Part shown: piece after piece, positions 8,509 to 17,355 of the stretch
Position numbering within the stretch: position 1 is the first letter of the stretch
Layout of the letters: each line of letters opens with the position of its first letter
Source of the DNA: an uncultured Clostridium sp.
Lineage (GTDB): Bacteria > Bacillota > Clostridia > TANB77 > CAG-508
Reading direction: 5' to 3'
Assembly: GCA_900553015.1 (NCBI GenBank)
Contig: USBY01000001.1
Coordinates: 1 to 64,000, forward strand
Length of the DNA stretch: 64,000 nt
The notes under the pieces: model-generated
The model's database searches: none
What the model saw: only the letters and a program-made list of their open reading frames with translations
Told to the model about the DNA's origin: nothing
Made by a program: the position numbers and the translations under genes

Positions 8509-9457
8509 TTTTAATTTCCTCCTTTATTACCTTTATGAATTGATTTTTAGCAAATTCATTATCATATGGTTCAAATTTTGTATTTAATAAGTATTTTATT
8601 TGTTCTTCTACGTCTTTTACATCTTCAATATATCTTATATATCCTAAGTGTTTAAAATTATCTTTTGACGATGTGATTTTATGATTATAACTTTTTAGTG
8701 CTATACAAGGTGTACTTGTTATTGCAGCAAAAATCATGCCATGCAACCTATCTGTAATTATTAATTGAGCATGTCTACATCTAGAAAACATTTCGTCTAG
8801 TTTTTGATCTCTATCTTTTGCCAATATAGGTGCTCCTCTAGCTATATCTTTATAATCTATTTTTGAAAAATATTTTTCTGCAATTTTTTCCAAATATTCA
8901 GTTTGTTCATCAGTTGTAACCCTTTCGACATCATTTCTTAATATAAATAATAATCCTTCTCTTTTTGTTGTATTATCTGATTTATTTAAATAAGTTACTA
9001 TATCTGGTGTTTGAATTACCTTATTATTTGGAAATTCTTTTTTCATAAGTTCATAAGAAACACTTTCTCTTGCTAGTAATATTAATTTTTTATGTTTTGA
9101 ATATATTTTTTTACTTTTCTCTAACTCTTCTTTTCCTTGCTTTGTTTCACTAAAAAACATCGTTTGCGGAAACAGAATAATAGTATTTTCTGGAAATAAC
9201 TCTATAACCTTTCTTCGACCTTCTTCTACATACAGATATTCGTCTCCAAAATTTCCACCACCATGTAGGAAAATTAAACTGTCTTTATCTATGTAATCTA
9301 TTACCTTATATACACATTTATCAATTGTTTCTTCTGAAATCTCGTAATAATTATATTCCGGTAAATAATCCTTTATGAATTTCTTTTCTGCATACGCTAT
9401 TGCATTATCTCCTAAATTATTGTGATGTGGTACTCCCATCAATACTACTTTTTTCAT
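8501..9457 (-). CDS. polysaccharide pyruvyl transferase family protein
   Basis: A 318-residue enzyme of the CsaB/WcaK/EpsO type that adds pyruvyl ketals from PEP to wall or capsular sugars. Diagnostic stretches are HHNNLGDNAIAYA near the start, LHGGGNFGDEY near 84, a mid-domain FILRNDVER, and ITDRLHGMIFAAITSTPCIAL near 235. It is the first gene of the operon, preceded by AGGAGG and a perfect-consensus promoter. Pyruvylated wall glycans commonly retain S-layer (SLH-domain) proteins; whether that applies here is unknown. Confidence 0.85.
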   Translation of the reverse strand: MKKVVLMGVPHHNNLGDNAIAYAEKKFIKDYLPEYNYYEISEETIDKCVYKVIDYIDKDSLIFLHGGGNFGDEYLYVEEGRRKVIELFPENTIILFPQTMFFSETKQGKEELEKSKKIYSKHKKLILLARESVSYELMKKEFPNNKVIQTPDIVTYLNKSDNTTKREGLLFILRNDVERVTTDEQTEYLEKIAEKYFSKIDYKDIARGAPILAKDRDQKLDEMFSRCRHAQLIITDRLHGMIFAAITSTPCIALKSYNHKITSSKDNFKHLGYIRYIEDVKDVEEQIKYLLNTKFEPYDNEFAKNQFIKVIKEEIKIE

Positions 9458-9602
9458 CTCAATCCTCCTTCTTAATTTTCATATTTTTTAGCATAATCAG
9501 TTCTCTTTCTTACATTAAAAAATAATTAATGTACTAATCTCCTCCTTTAAGCAAATTGCTCAATATTAATGCAGATTAATTCAATTTTTTACAATACTGC
9601 AT
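9458..9602 (-). other. 146-nt leader of the glycan operon
   Basis: The predicted transcript carries a second strong Shine-Dalgarno-like AAAGGAGGAG near 9541-9550. It is followed not by a convincing ORF but by an 8-bp AT hairpin (TACATTAA/TTAATGTA). The only ORFs are ATG-TAA and an 11-codon frame ending at the pyruvyl-transferase start. No known riboswitch motif was recognised. Confidence 0.4.
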
Positions 9603-9609
9603 CCTATAT

Positions 9610-9638
9610 ATTATATAATTAACTTCGTTTTATGTCAA
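9610..9638 (-). promoter_or_regulatory. perfect-consensus sigma-A promoter for the glycan operon
   Basis: Minus strand: -35 TTGACA (9633-9638), 17-bp spacer, -10 TATAAT (9610-9615). Both hexamers are exact consensus matches. The only other gene nearby is rnpB, which has its own terminator. Confidence 0.85.
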
Positions 9639-9763
9639 TCAAAATGTGTAAAAAACAATTTTATTAAGATTCCTATCTATTAGCTATATAATCGCCTTTT
9701 TTCTTGTTTTTTCACATATATATTTATCAAGATTTATACTCTAAATATTTTAATTTTTACCCT

Positions 9764-9798
9764 CTAAAAAAATAAACTTTAAGTAAAAAACTTAAAGT
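9764..9798 (-). terminator. rnpB terminator
   Basis: Minus strand stem ACTTTAAGT/ACTTAAAGT (9 bp), then a U-rich tail (9764-9775). It lies about 30 nt after the RNase P RNA 3' end. Confidence 0.75.
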
Positions 9799-9827
9799 TA
9801 TATTTTTTATAATTATTTAATTAAAAA

Positions 9828-10163
9828 GTAAATCTGTAAGCCGGGTTCTGTCTTGGACAGTCATTTATCTAGTCCATATGTTACCATATGGCTCAAGCCA
9901 CCAATAAGAGGACGACGAGCAGTCTTAACCCTCAAGCTCGGTGTTGCTCCAGATGGGGTTTACATTGACCAGATATGTCACCATACCTGCGGTAAGCTCT
10001 TACCTTACCTTTTCACCCTTACCTTTTACAAGGCGGTTATTTTCTGTTGCACTTTCCTTAAGGTTTCCCTCACTGGACGTTATCCAGCATCATTGCTCTA
10101 TGGAGCCCGGACTTTCCTCGTACGCTGTCTTTCGACCTTGCTATACGCGACTGTCTAATTTAC
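9828..10163 (-). ncRNA. rnpB: RNase P RNA
   Basis: Catalytic RNA that matures tRNA 5' ends. On the minus strand it shows the invariant blocks GAGGAAAGTCCGGGCTCC near the 5' end, AGGGTGAAA in the middle, and ACAGAACCCGGCTTAC at the 3' end, which pairs as helix P4. The terminal bases GTAAAT (5') and ATTTAC (3') can close the molecule, giving about 336 nt. The layout looks like class A rather than Bacillus class B, judged by eye. ORFs across this interval on the plus strand are meaningless. Confidence 0.96.
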
Positions 10164-10171
10164 TCTTATTT

Positions 10172-10199
10172 ATTTTAACATCTTTTTAATAAAAGTCAA
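10172..10199 (-). promoter_or_regulatory. sigma-A promoter for rnpB
   Basis: Minus strand: -35 TTGACT (10194-10199), 16-bp spacer, -10 TAAAAT (10172-10177). It sits immediately before the 5' end of RNase P RNA and abuts the stop codon of the upstream HD gene. Confidence 0.7.
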
Positions 10200-10200
10200 G

Positions 10201-11763
10201 CTATCTAGCCTCTTTCCTTCTATTTCTAGCTATATCTATAATTCTGTTTACTGTTTCCTCATCTTTTACTTTATCTCTTAATTTTTCCTTATCTATTATA
10301 AGTATTACATTAGTAAAATTTTTAAGTGGTACTGTTCTTTTAGGGTGTTTATCAAATGTATAAACTTTTCCTTCTTCATCTGCTACATAAATTTCTTCTC
10401 CTGGTTTATTTTTATACAAGTTATTTTTAGAAACATCATATGTAATACCAAAATCTTTAAAATCAAATTCCTCGTTTGAATCTATTTCTCTTTTTATTTC
10501 CTTTAATTTGTGTTTTAAATCTTTTTCATTATTACATTTCTGCATTACATATCTTTTTCTAATTAACTCAAGTGTAGAACCTGCTGGTATTTGAGCTATT
10601 CTATCAAAAAACTTTGCATTTTCAGCTGAAAGTCTTATGTTTCCGTCTTCATTCATATCTTCTTTAGTTACCATTAAACCATAATATAATGTATAATAAC
10701 TTTCAGCATCAGGAATACAAACTCTTGCTAAATCTCTTAATCTTTCATTTGTTGTATGGTCATATACTTCAAATATTCCTTTTAAAAATTCTATATCGTT
10801 ATAATGTATATATTCATCTAAATCAATTTCTTCCGGTCTTTTATTATAATTATGTTCTAAAAAAGTTTTCAAACTAAATTCTTCATCAGATTTTAACAGT
10901 TCCTCCGCAAATTCTTTATATATGTGTTCAAATAATTTACCTGATGAAGAATAGTAATATTTTTGATAATTATTAAATCTTGTCTCTAAAAATTTCTCTA
11001 TTTCTGGTAAACATTCACTTGAAAATACAGGAATTAATTTTCCTTTACCACCTATAACTGTTTTTCGTATAGTTACATTTTGTAGTAAATCTGTAATTTC
11101 GTCAGAACCAACATCATCTAATCCGAAAGCCCAACTATCTCTTGGACCAAAGTCACCTCTATCAACATCTACCTGTCCTTCAAACAAACTATTTAAACCT
11201 AAAAAATTCCTCTTCTCTACTTCTTCCATTATTTCTGGTAAATTAGGCCATATTTTGTTTAAAGCATCATTTATTTTCTTATTTTCGTTAATTATTCTTT
11301 TTCCAATAACTTCATGAAATCCCTTTGGTAGATTACATATCGTTTCCATAGTATGAGAAAATGGGCCATGCCCAATATCGTGTGTTAGTCCTCTCATTAA
11401 TTCTGCAACAATATATTTTTCGTAATGACATTTCTTTACTAAGCCATTTATATTTTTGTCTTCTAAAAGGTGCATAAGTAATTCCATCGTTCTTGCATAT
11501 GTTCCCTTACTATGATCTGCTCTAGAATGTTTAAGATTACTATCTCCTAAAAACTTAGTTCCCAATTGAAAAATTTTTCCCATTCTTCTAAATGGTTGTG
11601 TTCTAATTAATCTTGATATATCTTCTGTATAATAAATTAATCCATCATTTGGATACTTTCCGCTATTTCTATTAATTATATGATCTGATTCAAAAACAAT
11701 ATATTTTGGTTTTTCATACAAAAATTTGTAAAAATTCTCTACTTCATTATATCCTGTATACAT
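10201..11763 (-). CDS. HD-domain phosphohydrolase (dGTPase/SAMHD1-like)
   Basis: A 520-residue protein with the metal-binding HD pattern: His79 (KHSRADHSKGTY), His128-Asp129 (LTHDIGHGPFSH), and a later Asp in the DVDRGDFGPRDS region. This is the layout of dNTP triphosphohydrolases and SAMHD1-like HD enzymes. Substrate is probably a nucleotide, but biochemical specificity is not deducible. The ATG at 11763 has AAGG eight bases upstream. The in-frame ATG at 11772 lacks spacing, so I use 11763. Single gene between rnpB and a lipoprotein gene. Confidence 0.8.
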   Translation of the reverse strand: MYTGYNEVENFYKFLYEKPKYIVFESDHIINRNSGKYPNDGLIYYTEDISRLIRTQPFRRMGKIFQLGTKFLGDSNLKHSRADHSKGTYARTMELLMHLLEDKNINGLVKKCHYEKYIVAELMRGLTHDIGHGPFSHTMETICNLPKGFHEVIGKRIINENKKINDALNKIWPNLPEIMEEVEKRNFLGLNSLFEGQVDVDRGDFGPRDSWAFGLDDVGSDEITDLLQNVTIRKTVIGGKGKLIPVFSSECLPEIEKFLETRFNNYQKYYYSSSGKLFEHIYKEFAEELLKSDEEFSLKTFLEHNYNKRPEEIDLDEYIHYNDIEFLKGIFEVYDHTTNERLRDLARVCIPDAESYYTLYYGLMVTKEDMNEDGNIRLSAENAKFFDRIAQIPAGSTLELIRKRYVMQKCNNEKDLKHKLKEIKREIDSNEEFDFKDFGITYDVSKNNLYKNKPGEEIYVADEEGKVYTFDKHPKRTVPLKNFTNVILIIDKEKLRDKVKDEETVNRIIDIARNRRKEAR

Positions 11764-11830
11764 ATTTAACATCCTTTTTATTAAATTTGCATTAACATTA
11801 TAGCATATTTTTTTGATAAATAAACTACTT

Positions 11831-12667
11831 TTATAATATTATAAGCTCTTCCATTAAATTTTTGTATTTCATAAATAATAAATCCTTGTCTTTTGTATCT
11901 ACTGCGTTTTTAAATTCTTGTAGTAATACATATGCTTTTCTTATATTATATTCTTTTTCTGACTCATTTGTATTATTTACAATAGGTTCGAAATTTGAAA
12001 TAGCACTGTCTAAATTACCTTTTAGTCCATCCCAATTTTCAAGATCTATATTTACATATGCCTTTATTACTTCTACTTTTGTTTTAGCTAATTTCACTTG
12101 CTGATTATCAGTCACAATTTTTTCTAAAAATACTGGTATATATTCGTATAATTTTGCCAAACTATTTAGAGTTTCTGTTCTATTTTCGTTTTTTATATTT
12201 CCAATACAAGTATTAATTAAATCACTAAATTCTGTTAATTTATTATTATCAACATTTGCTTTATATAAATCTACAATTATTGATGGCCAAGTATTATTTA
12301 AATTTTCTATTTCTAATTTTAAATTTTCCCAATTTATTGTTTTATTAGCATTTAAAACAGTATTTGGAACCATGCTATATTGTACAACATTGTTCCCTGT
12401 ATCTTCACTTGATGTTTCTTCATTCTCTTGTAAAATTTCATTTAAATTCTCTGTTTTTTCGATTTTAGCATCATATTGTTTTAAATCAATATTGTTAATA
12501 CTATTTATTAGCAACATTATATAATTATCTAAATAATCTATTTCTGATATATTTTTATCTCTAAGTTGTTCTTCATCTGTTTTTTCTTTAGAACATCCTG
12601 AAAAAGAAATGATTACTAAAGCTATAAAAAAAATAATACTTAAAGTTTTTATTATATTCTTTAACAT
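11831..12667 (-). CDS. predicted lipoprotein of unknown function
   Basis: A 278-residue secreted lipoprotein. The start at 12665-12667 follows GGAGGAAAT. A classic lipoprotein signal follows: MLKNIIK, a hydrophobic run, then lipobox FSGC with Cys24 as the expected lipidation site. The mature part is helical, Asn/Glu/Lys-rich and low in complexity, with no motif I recognise; its spacing of helices could suit a TPR-like or coiled fold. A longer frame to 12748 has no ribosome site. Function unknown. Confidence 0.75.
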   Translation of the reverse strand: MLKNIIKTLSIIFFIALVIISFSGCSKEKTDEEQLRDKNISEIDYLDNYIMLLINSINNIDLKQYDAKIEKTENLNEILQENEETSSEDTGNNVVQYSMVPNTVLNANKTINWENLKLEIENLNNTWPSIIVDLYKANVDNNKLTEFSDLINTCIGNIKNENRTETLNSLAKLYEYIPVFLEKIVTDNQQVKLAKTKVEVIKAYVNIDLENWDGLKGNLDSAISNFEPIVNNTNESEKEYNIRKAYVLLQEFKNAVDTKDKDLLFMKYKNLMEELIIL

Positions 12668-12771
12668 ATTTCCTCCAAAATTAACTTTTTTCATATTATT
12701 TCCAAAATTAGCTTTTATATACAATGTATAAATATGTTTTTTATACAAATACTATTTTTAAAGGAGTTTTT

Positions 12772-13053
12772 ATGTTGGCAAGTGTTAATTTATATAGTAC
12801 AAAAACTGGTGAAATAAAAAGCTTTTTAGAAAGTTTTTTTGATGAGCCTGTATATTTAAAAGATAATCTTTATTGGACAAAAAAATACAACAATCCCATA
12901 GAGATTGTTGATATGATTGGTAGTTTTATTGATAATAATTATAAATATAAAATTGGTATGTGGGTTTCTCTTGATCCCGGTATTTTAATTAATATTACAG
13001 ATTATAATGCAGATTTAATAATAAAGTACATGTTTGAACGTTTTCCATATTAA
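12772..13053 (+). CDS. conserved hypothetical small protein
   Basis: A 93-residue cytosolic protein beginning MLASVNLYSTKTGEIKSFL, with the start at 12772 set by AAAGGAG. It is acidic/aromatic with a mixed alpha/beta pattern ending FERFPY. I recall similar uncharacterised proteins in other Clostridia but cannot name a family. It is divergent from the lipoprotein gene and convergent with dtd (end to end, no gap). No signal peptide or membrane helix. Confidence 0.7.
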   Translation: MLASVNLYSTKTGEIKSFLESFFDEPVYLKDNLYWTKKYNNPIEIVDMIGSFIDNNYKYKIGMWVSLDPGILINITDYNADLIIKYMFERFPY

Positions 13054-13494
13054 TTATTTTTCCATTATTATTGTATTTGGTCCATCATTTATTAATGAAA
13101 CTTCCATATGTGCTCCAAAAATGCCTTTTTCTACTTTTTCTATTCCATTTTCTTTGCATTTTGACATAAAATACTCATATAAGCTATTCGCTTTTTCTGG
13201 TTCTTCTGCCTCTATAAAGCTAGGTCTATTTCCATCTTTTGTATTACCATATAGTGTAAATTGTGAAATAATAAGTAATTCGCCATTAATATCTTTTATT
13301 GATAAATTCATTTTTCCATTTTCATCTTCAAATATTCTTAAATTACAAAGTTTCCTAGCTAAATAATCTGCATTTTCTTTGGTATCACCTTTTTTTACTC
13401 CTAATAATACCATATAACCTTTTTCTATTTGCCCTACAGTTTTATTTTCAACTTCTACTTTTGCTTTTTTCACTTTTTGTATTACTAATTTCAT
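13054..13494 (-). CDS. dtd: D-aminoacyl-tRNA deacylase
   Basis: Removes D-amino acids (and mischarged glycine) from tRNA. The 146-residue protein is full length and has the active-site strand SQFTLYG (about 78-84) and the C-terminal NxGP loop, here NDGPNTI. Most family members have V rather than N after GP. It is probably the last gene of the der-plsY-gpsA-zinc-ribbon run; the 23-bp gap from the zinc-ribbon gene supports co-transcription. Confidence 0.93.
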   Translation of the reverse strand: MKLVIQKVKKAKVEVENKTVGQIEKGYMVLLGVKKGDTKENADYLARKLCNLRIFEDENGKMNLSIKDINGELLIISQFTLYGNTKDGNRPSFIEAEEPEKANSLYEYFMSKCKENGIEKVEKGIFGAHMEVSLINDGPNTIIMEK

Positions 13495-13516
13495 TTCTTC
13501 ACTCCCAATTATTTGT

Positions 13517-13879
13517 CTATTTTATTTTTGTTCCACATTTTGGGCAATATTCATATTCTTCACTCATTTCATAATTGCAATTAGGACATTTAATTTTATC
13601 TTTTAAACTCATTATTTCTTTATTTGCTATATCTATTTTTTCACTAATAGTATCTAATTTATTTAATTCATCTTGAATGTCTTCTAACTGCATTTCTTCT
13701 TGAGCAGCATATTTTTGGTATATTTTTTTACCAACTATTTTATAAAGGTCTTCCATATTTGATTTATAATTGCTTATTTCTAGTTTTAACTTTGTTTCTT
13801 TAGCAATTTTAGTTGTCTTTTCTGCAGTAACCTTATATGTCTCTGACGCTTTTTTACCTAATTTATCAAAAAAATCCAT
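13517..13879 (-). CDS. zinc-ribbon protein with helical N-terminus
   Basis: A 120-residue protein. The first ~90 residues are charged, predicted helical/coiled coil (KLGKKASETYKVTAEKTTK...). The C-terminus is a zinc ribbon with CPNC near 97 and CPKC near 114. Two ATGs are possible; the second (13879) has the better seven-base spacing from GGAG. No enzymatic motif; it may be a structural or adaptor protein. Located between gpsA and dtd. Confidence 0.75.
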   Translation of the reverse strand: MDFFDKLGKKASETYKVTAEKTTKIAKETKLKLEISNYKSNMEDLYKIVGKKIYQKYAAQEEMQLEDIQDELNKLDTISEKIDIANKEIMSLKDKIKCPNCNYEMSEEYEYCPKCGTKIK

Positions 13880-13891
13880 ACTCATTCTCCT

Positions 13892-14875
13892 TTACTCAAA
13901 TTTCTTATCTCGGGTCATAAGCATTGTAACAGCTTCTTTTGGATCCAAATTATTGTATAAAATATCATATACTCCGTCTACAATTGGCATTTCTATATTA
14001 TGAATTTTAGAGAGTTCATATGCTGCCTCTATATTGTCAATACTTTCTATTACCATTCCAACTTCTTTTCTTGCTTCTTCTATTGTTTTTCCTTCTCCTA
14101 TTAATTTTCCAGCTTTTCTATTTCTACTATGTTCGCTTAAACAAGTTACTATTAAATCACCTAGACCACTTAAACCATATAAAGTATCTTTTTCTCCTCC
14201 TAAAGCGACTCCTAATCTTGTAATTTCACCTAATCCTCTTGTTATAAGAGCAGCAAAAGAATTATCTCCTAAATGGATTCCTGCAGCCACTCCAGCGCAA
14301 AAAGCTATGATATTTTTAAAAGCTCCTCCTATTTCTACACCTCTAACATCATGTGATGTATAAATTCTAAATTCAGGACTCATAAAATCATTTTGAATAT
14401 CAAATAAAAGTTCATCATCCTTTGATGCTACAACCATTACTGTTGGTATTCCAATTGAAACTTCTTCTGCATGGCTTGGGCCTGATAATACACCAATTTT
14501 AGCTTCTGGCATTTCTTGTTTTATGACTTCATCTAATGGTAATAAAGTCTCTCTTTCAAATCCCTTTGAACAAATAATTATTGGTTGGTTTGTTACATAT
14601 TTTTTGTACTCACTTACTGTACTACGAGTATATTTAGAAGGTGTAACATGTAAAATTATTTCAGATCCATCTATTGCTTCTTTATAATCTGTACAACATG
14701 TAATTCCTTCAGGTAATGTTACTTTTGGCAAAAATTTGCATTTTTTCTCGTTATTTATTAAATCTGCCTCTTCTTTAGAAAAAGACCATATCTTTATTTT
14801 ATGTCCTAATTTAGCTAAATGGATTGCTAGAGCTACTCCCCAGCTTCCACTTCCTATTATTGTAATTTTCTTCAT
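13892..14875 (-). CDS. gpsA: glycerol-3-phosphate dehydrogenase [NAD(P)+]
   Basis: Reduces dihydroxyacetone phosphate to sn-glycerol-3-phosphate, the backbone for phospholipids. It has an N-terminal Rossmann motif GSGSWGVALA (7-16), GPSHAEEV in mid-protein, and the substrate-binding block KNIIAFCAG...GDNSFAALITRG with GLSGLGDL. The 327-residue length is normal. The upstream GTG overlaps the ribosome site, so ATG 14873-14875 is the start. It follows plsY directly, which uses its product for acylation. Confidence 0.96.
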   Translation of the reverse strand: MKKITIIGSGSWGVALAIHLAKLGHKIKIWSFSKEEADLINNEKKCKFLPKVTLPEGITCCTDYKEAIDGSEIILHVTPSKYTRSTVSEYKKYVTNQPIIICSKGFERETLLPLDEVIKQEMPEAKIGVLSGPSHAEEVSIGIPTVMVVASKDDELLFDIQNDFMSPEFRIYTSHDVRGVEIGGAFKNIIAFCAGVAAGIHLGDNSFAALITRGLGEITRLGVALGGEKDTLYGLSGLGDLIVTCLSEHSRNRKAGKLIGEGKTIEEARKEVGMVIESIDNIEAAYELSKIHNIEMPIVDGVYDILYNNLDPKEAVTMLMTRDKKFE

Positions 14876-14886
14876 TTGTTTCACTC

Positions 14887-15525
14887 CTATTTATTAAAAC
14901 TGATTTTATTTTCTGTACCACTTAAAATTCTTTTAATATTTTCTCTATGATTAAATATTACTATTACAGCAAGTATTACACTATATATAAAATATCCATT
15001 TCCTAAGCCACTACTTTCTACTATATAATGTCCTCCTCCAACGAATAATGTTAATATTGGGTATAATATTGCTGCAGCAATTGATCCCATAGAAACAACT
15101 CTTGTTAAAGCCATTAATACTAACGCAAATACTAAGCAAATTAATCCAAGTTGCCAGTTTGTCATTAGTAAAATTCCAAGTGATGTTGCAACACCTTTTC
15201 CTCCTTTAAATCCGAAGAATATTGGAAATGTATGACCTATAACAACAGTAACTCCAGCTATTTGAACTAATAAAGCTTTATTAGTATCTCCTAAAATATT
15301 TCCTACAATTATAGCTATTCCAATTGCGACAACACCTTTTAATACATCACAAATTAATGTTATTGCAGCATATTTCTTTCCTAAATTTCTTAACATATTA
15401 GTAGTTCCAGCATTACCACTGCCTTTTTGTCTAATATCATAACCAGCCTTTTTCTTACTAATTAAAATTGAAAAATTAATACTTCCTATTAGATAAGCTA
15501 TTATAGCAATTATTATATATTCCAT
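14887..15525 (-). CDS. plsY: acyl-phosphate:glycerol-3-phosphate acyltransferase
   Basis: Integral membrane enzyme (212 aa, five or more hydrophobic helices) that acylates glycerol-3-phosphate from acyl-phosphate. Family motifs: GSINFSILISK near the N-terminus, GSGNAGTTN (36-44), and the glycine-rich FGFKGGKGVATSLG near 103. Twelve base pairs separate it from gpsA and from der, forming a der-plsY-gpsA operon seen in many Clostridia. Confidence 0.96.
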   Translation of the reverse strand: MEYIIIAIIAYLIGSINFSILISKKKAGYDIRQKGSGNAGTTNMLRNLGKKYAAITLICDVLKGVVAIGIAIIVGNILGDTNKALLVQIAGVTVVIGHTFPIFFGFKGGKGVATSLGILLMTNWQLGLICLVFALVLMALTRVVSMGSIAAAILYPILTLFVGGGHYIVESSGLGNGYFIYSVILAVIVIFNHRENIKRILSGTENKISFNK

Positions 15526-15537
15526 ATACTTTCCCTC

Positions 15538-16872
15538 CTATTTTGTTTCTATTGTATTACCTTTTTCTCGTACAATTATTCTTATTGGTGTACCTATTAA
15601 ACCAAATTCATTTCTTATTTGATTCATTAAATATCTTTGATATGAAAAATGGAATAAATTTTTCACATTTACAAAGATTACAAATGTTGGTGGTTTTGTA
15701 GAAGCTTGTGTAGCATATAATATTTTTAATCTACGACCTCTATCTGTAGGTGGTTGCCTTACTGCAACTGCTTCATTTATTATTTGATTTAGTGTAGCAG
15801 TTGGTATTCTTATTGCATTTTGATTTGCTACAACATTAATCATTTCAAACAATTTGTTTATTCTTTGACCAGTTTTAGCAGAAATGAATAATATTGGAGC
15901 ATAAGATAAATATGATAGCTTTTCATATACTTCCTTCTTATATCTTTCTAATGTACCATTTTCTTTTTCTAATGCATCCCATTTATTTACTACAATTATT
16001 ACACCTTTACCAGCTTCATGAGCCTCTCCTGCAATTTTTGCATCTTGGTCTGTAACGCCCTCTGTTGCATCTATTAATATTAGACAAACATCAGCTCTTT
16101 CGATTGCAAGTTTTGAACGCATTACACTATATCTTTCTATATTTTCGTTAACCTTAGATTTTCTTCTAATTCCTGCTGTATCTATAAATATGTACTTTCC
16201 ATATTCATTTTCAAAATAAGAGTCTACTGCATCTCTTGTTGTTCCTGCAATATTACTTACAATTACTCTATTCTCACCTAATATTTTGTTTATAAGTGAT
16301 GATTTTCCAACATTTGGTTTCCCTATTACTGCAACTTTTATTTCTGTTCCTATATCTTCCTCTTCTTTTTCTTCTGGGAAATTCTCGTATACAGCATCTA
16401 ATACATCTCCTAGACCCTTTGCATTAGTTGCAGAAATTGCATATGGATCTCCTAAGCCTAGATTATAAAATTCATATATTTCATCTTCTACTTTTCCAAA
16501 AGAATCCGATTTGTTACAAACTAAGACTACTGGCTTTCTAGCTTTTTTTAGCATTATAGCTATATCTTCATCTGCTGCTGTTACCCCTTGCTTTATATCT
16601 GTCATAAAAATAATTACATCAGCTATATCTATAGCAATATTTGCCTGTGTTCTCATTTGAACCAAAATTTCGTCATTTGATTCTGGCTCAATTCCACCTG
16701 TATCTATTAATGTAAACTCTCTTCCTCTCCAATTTGCTTCGCCATATACTCTATCTCTTGTTACTCCTGGAGTATCTTCTACAATTGATATTCTTTTTCC
16801 TACTATATAATTAAAAAATGTTGATTTTCCAACATTTGGTTTTCCTATTATTGCAACTATTGGTTTTGCCAT
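15538..16872 (-). CDS. der: ribosome biogenesis GTPase Der (EngA)
   Basis: Tandem-GTPase factor required for 50S assembly. First G domain: Walker A GKPNVGKST (9-17), switch DTPGVTRD, NKSD. Second G domain: GKPNVGKSS near 185, DTAGIRRK, NKWD. A C-terminal KH-like domain follows (IPTATLNQIINEA...). ATG 16870-16872 is chosen over a GTG that overlaps the ribosome site. 444 residues, complete. Confidence 0.97.
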   Translation of the reverse strand: MAKPIVAIIGKPNVGKSTFFNYIVGKRISIVEDTPGVTRDRVYGEANWRGREFTLIDTGGIEPESNDEILVQMRTQANIAIDIADVIIFMTDIKQGVTAADEDIAIMLKKARKPVVLVCNKSDSFGKVEDEIYEFYNLGLGDPYAISATNAKGLGDVLDAVYENFPEEKEEEDIGTEIKVAVIGKPNVGKSSLINKILGENRVIVSNIAGTTRDAVDSYFENEYGKYIFIDTAGIRRKSKVNENIERYSVMRSKLAIERADVCLILIDATEGVTDQDAKIAGEAHEAGKGVIIVVNKWDALEKENGTLERYKKEVYEKLSYLSYAPILFISAKTGQRINKLFEMINVVANQNAIRIPTATLNQIINEAVAVRQPPTDRGRRLKILYATQASTKPPTFVIFVNVKNLFHFSYQRYLMNQIRNEFGLIGTPIRIIVREKGNTIETK

Positions 16873-16892
16873 CAATTTCACCTCTCGTCCCC

Positions 16893-16921
16893 ATTTTATA
16901 CTATTTGACTTTTCAAGTCAA
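16893..16921 (-). promoter_or_regulatory. promoter for der-plsY-gpsA with inverted repeat over -35
   Basis: Minus strand: -35 TTGACT (16916-16921), 17-bp spacer, -10 TAAAAT (16893-16898). The -35 lies in the palindrome TTGACTT-gaa-AAGTCAA (about 16905-16921), which could be an operator. That role is inference. Confidence 0.65.
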
Positions 16922-16991
16922 TATGTAAAAAATTAGCATTTAGCACATTTTTCCTTTTAAAAAACTATATTAACCTCTATCATTTTTAGGC

Positions 16992-17030
16992 AAAAAAAAA
17001 CTAAAATATTAATTACTTAATACTTTAGCT
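16992..17030 (-). terminator. rpmF terminator
   Basis: Minus strand stem CTAAAGTATT/AATATTTTAG (10 pairs, one mismatch) followed by nine U residues, about 25 bp after the L32 stop codon. Confidence 0.85.
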
Positions 17031-17052
17031 CCTTTTATAACTTTACTATATT

Positions 17053-17247
17053 CTAATTATTTGCTGTATTAGTTTCCTTAACTACAACTTCTTCTCCATT
17101 ATAATATCCACATGTTGGGCAAACTCTGTGTGGCATTACAGGTTCATGGCAATGTGAACATGTTGCAAATTTTGGAGTTTCTAATTTCCATGTTGATCTT
17201 CTTTTATGTGTTCTTTGTTTTGACCATCTTCTTTTTGGTTGTGCCAT
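17053..17247 (-). CDS. rpmF: 50S ribosomal protein L32
   Basis: A 64-residue ribosomal protein with the conserved MAQPKRRWSKQRTHKRRS start and a complete four-cysteine zinc ribbon (CSHC ... CPTC). The four-Cys form usually marks a zinc-dependent paralogue. The usual upstream DUF177/YceD gene is absent here; rpmF has its own promoter and terminator. Confidence 0.97.
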   Translation of the reverse strand: MAQPKRRWSKQRTHKRRSTWKLETPKFATCSHCHEPVMPHRVCPTCGYYNGEEVVVKETNTANN

Positions 17248-17318
17248 TCTTATCCCTCCTTTGACTTAAGATATTTATATATCTATTTAATTTTTCGCAT
17301 AAATTCAGTTACTGTATA

Positions 17319-17347
17319 AGTATACTAGCATTTTTGCTTTTTGTCAA
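17319..17347 (-). promoter_or_regulatory. sigma-A promoter for rpmF
   Basis: Minus strand: -35 TTGACA (17342-17347), 17-bp spacer, -10 TATACT (17319-17324). Confidence 0.8.
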
Positions 17348-17355
17348 TACTTAAA

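Noticed and set aside
9460..9500. 11-codon leader ORF ending at the pyruvyl-transferase start
   Set aside because: Weak ribosome site and no conserved amino-acid run; only recorded as part of the leader.
9853..10189. Two overlapping plus-strand ORFs
   Set aside because: They lie antisense to RNase P RNA; the conserved RNA explains the open frames.
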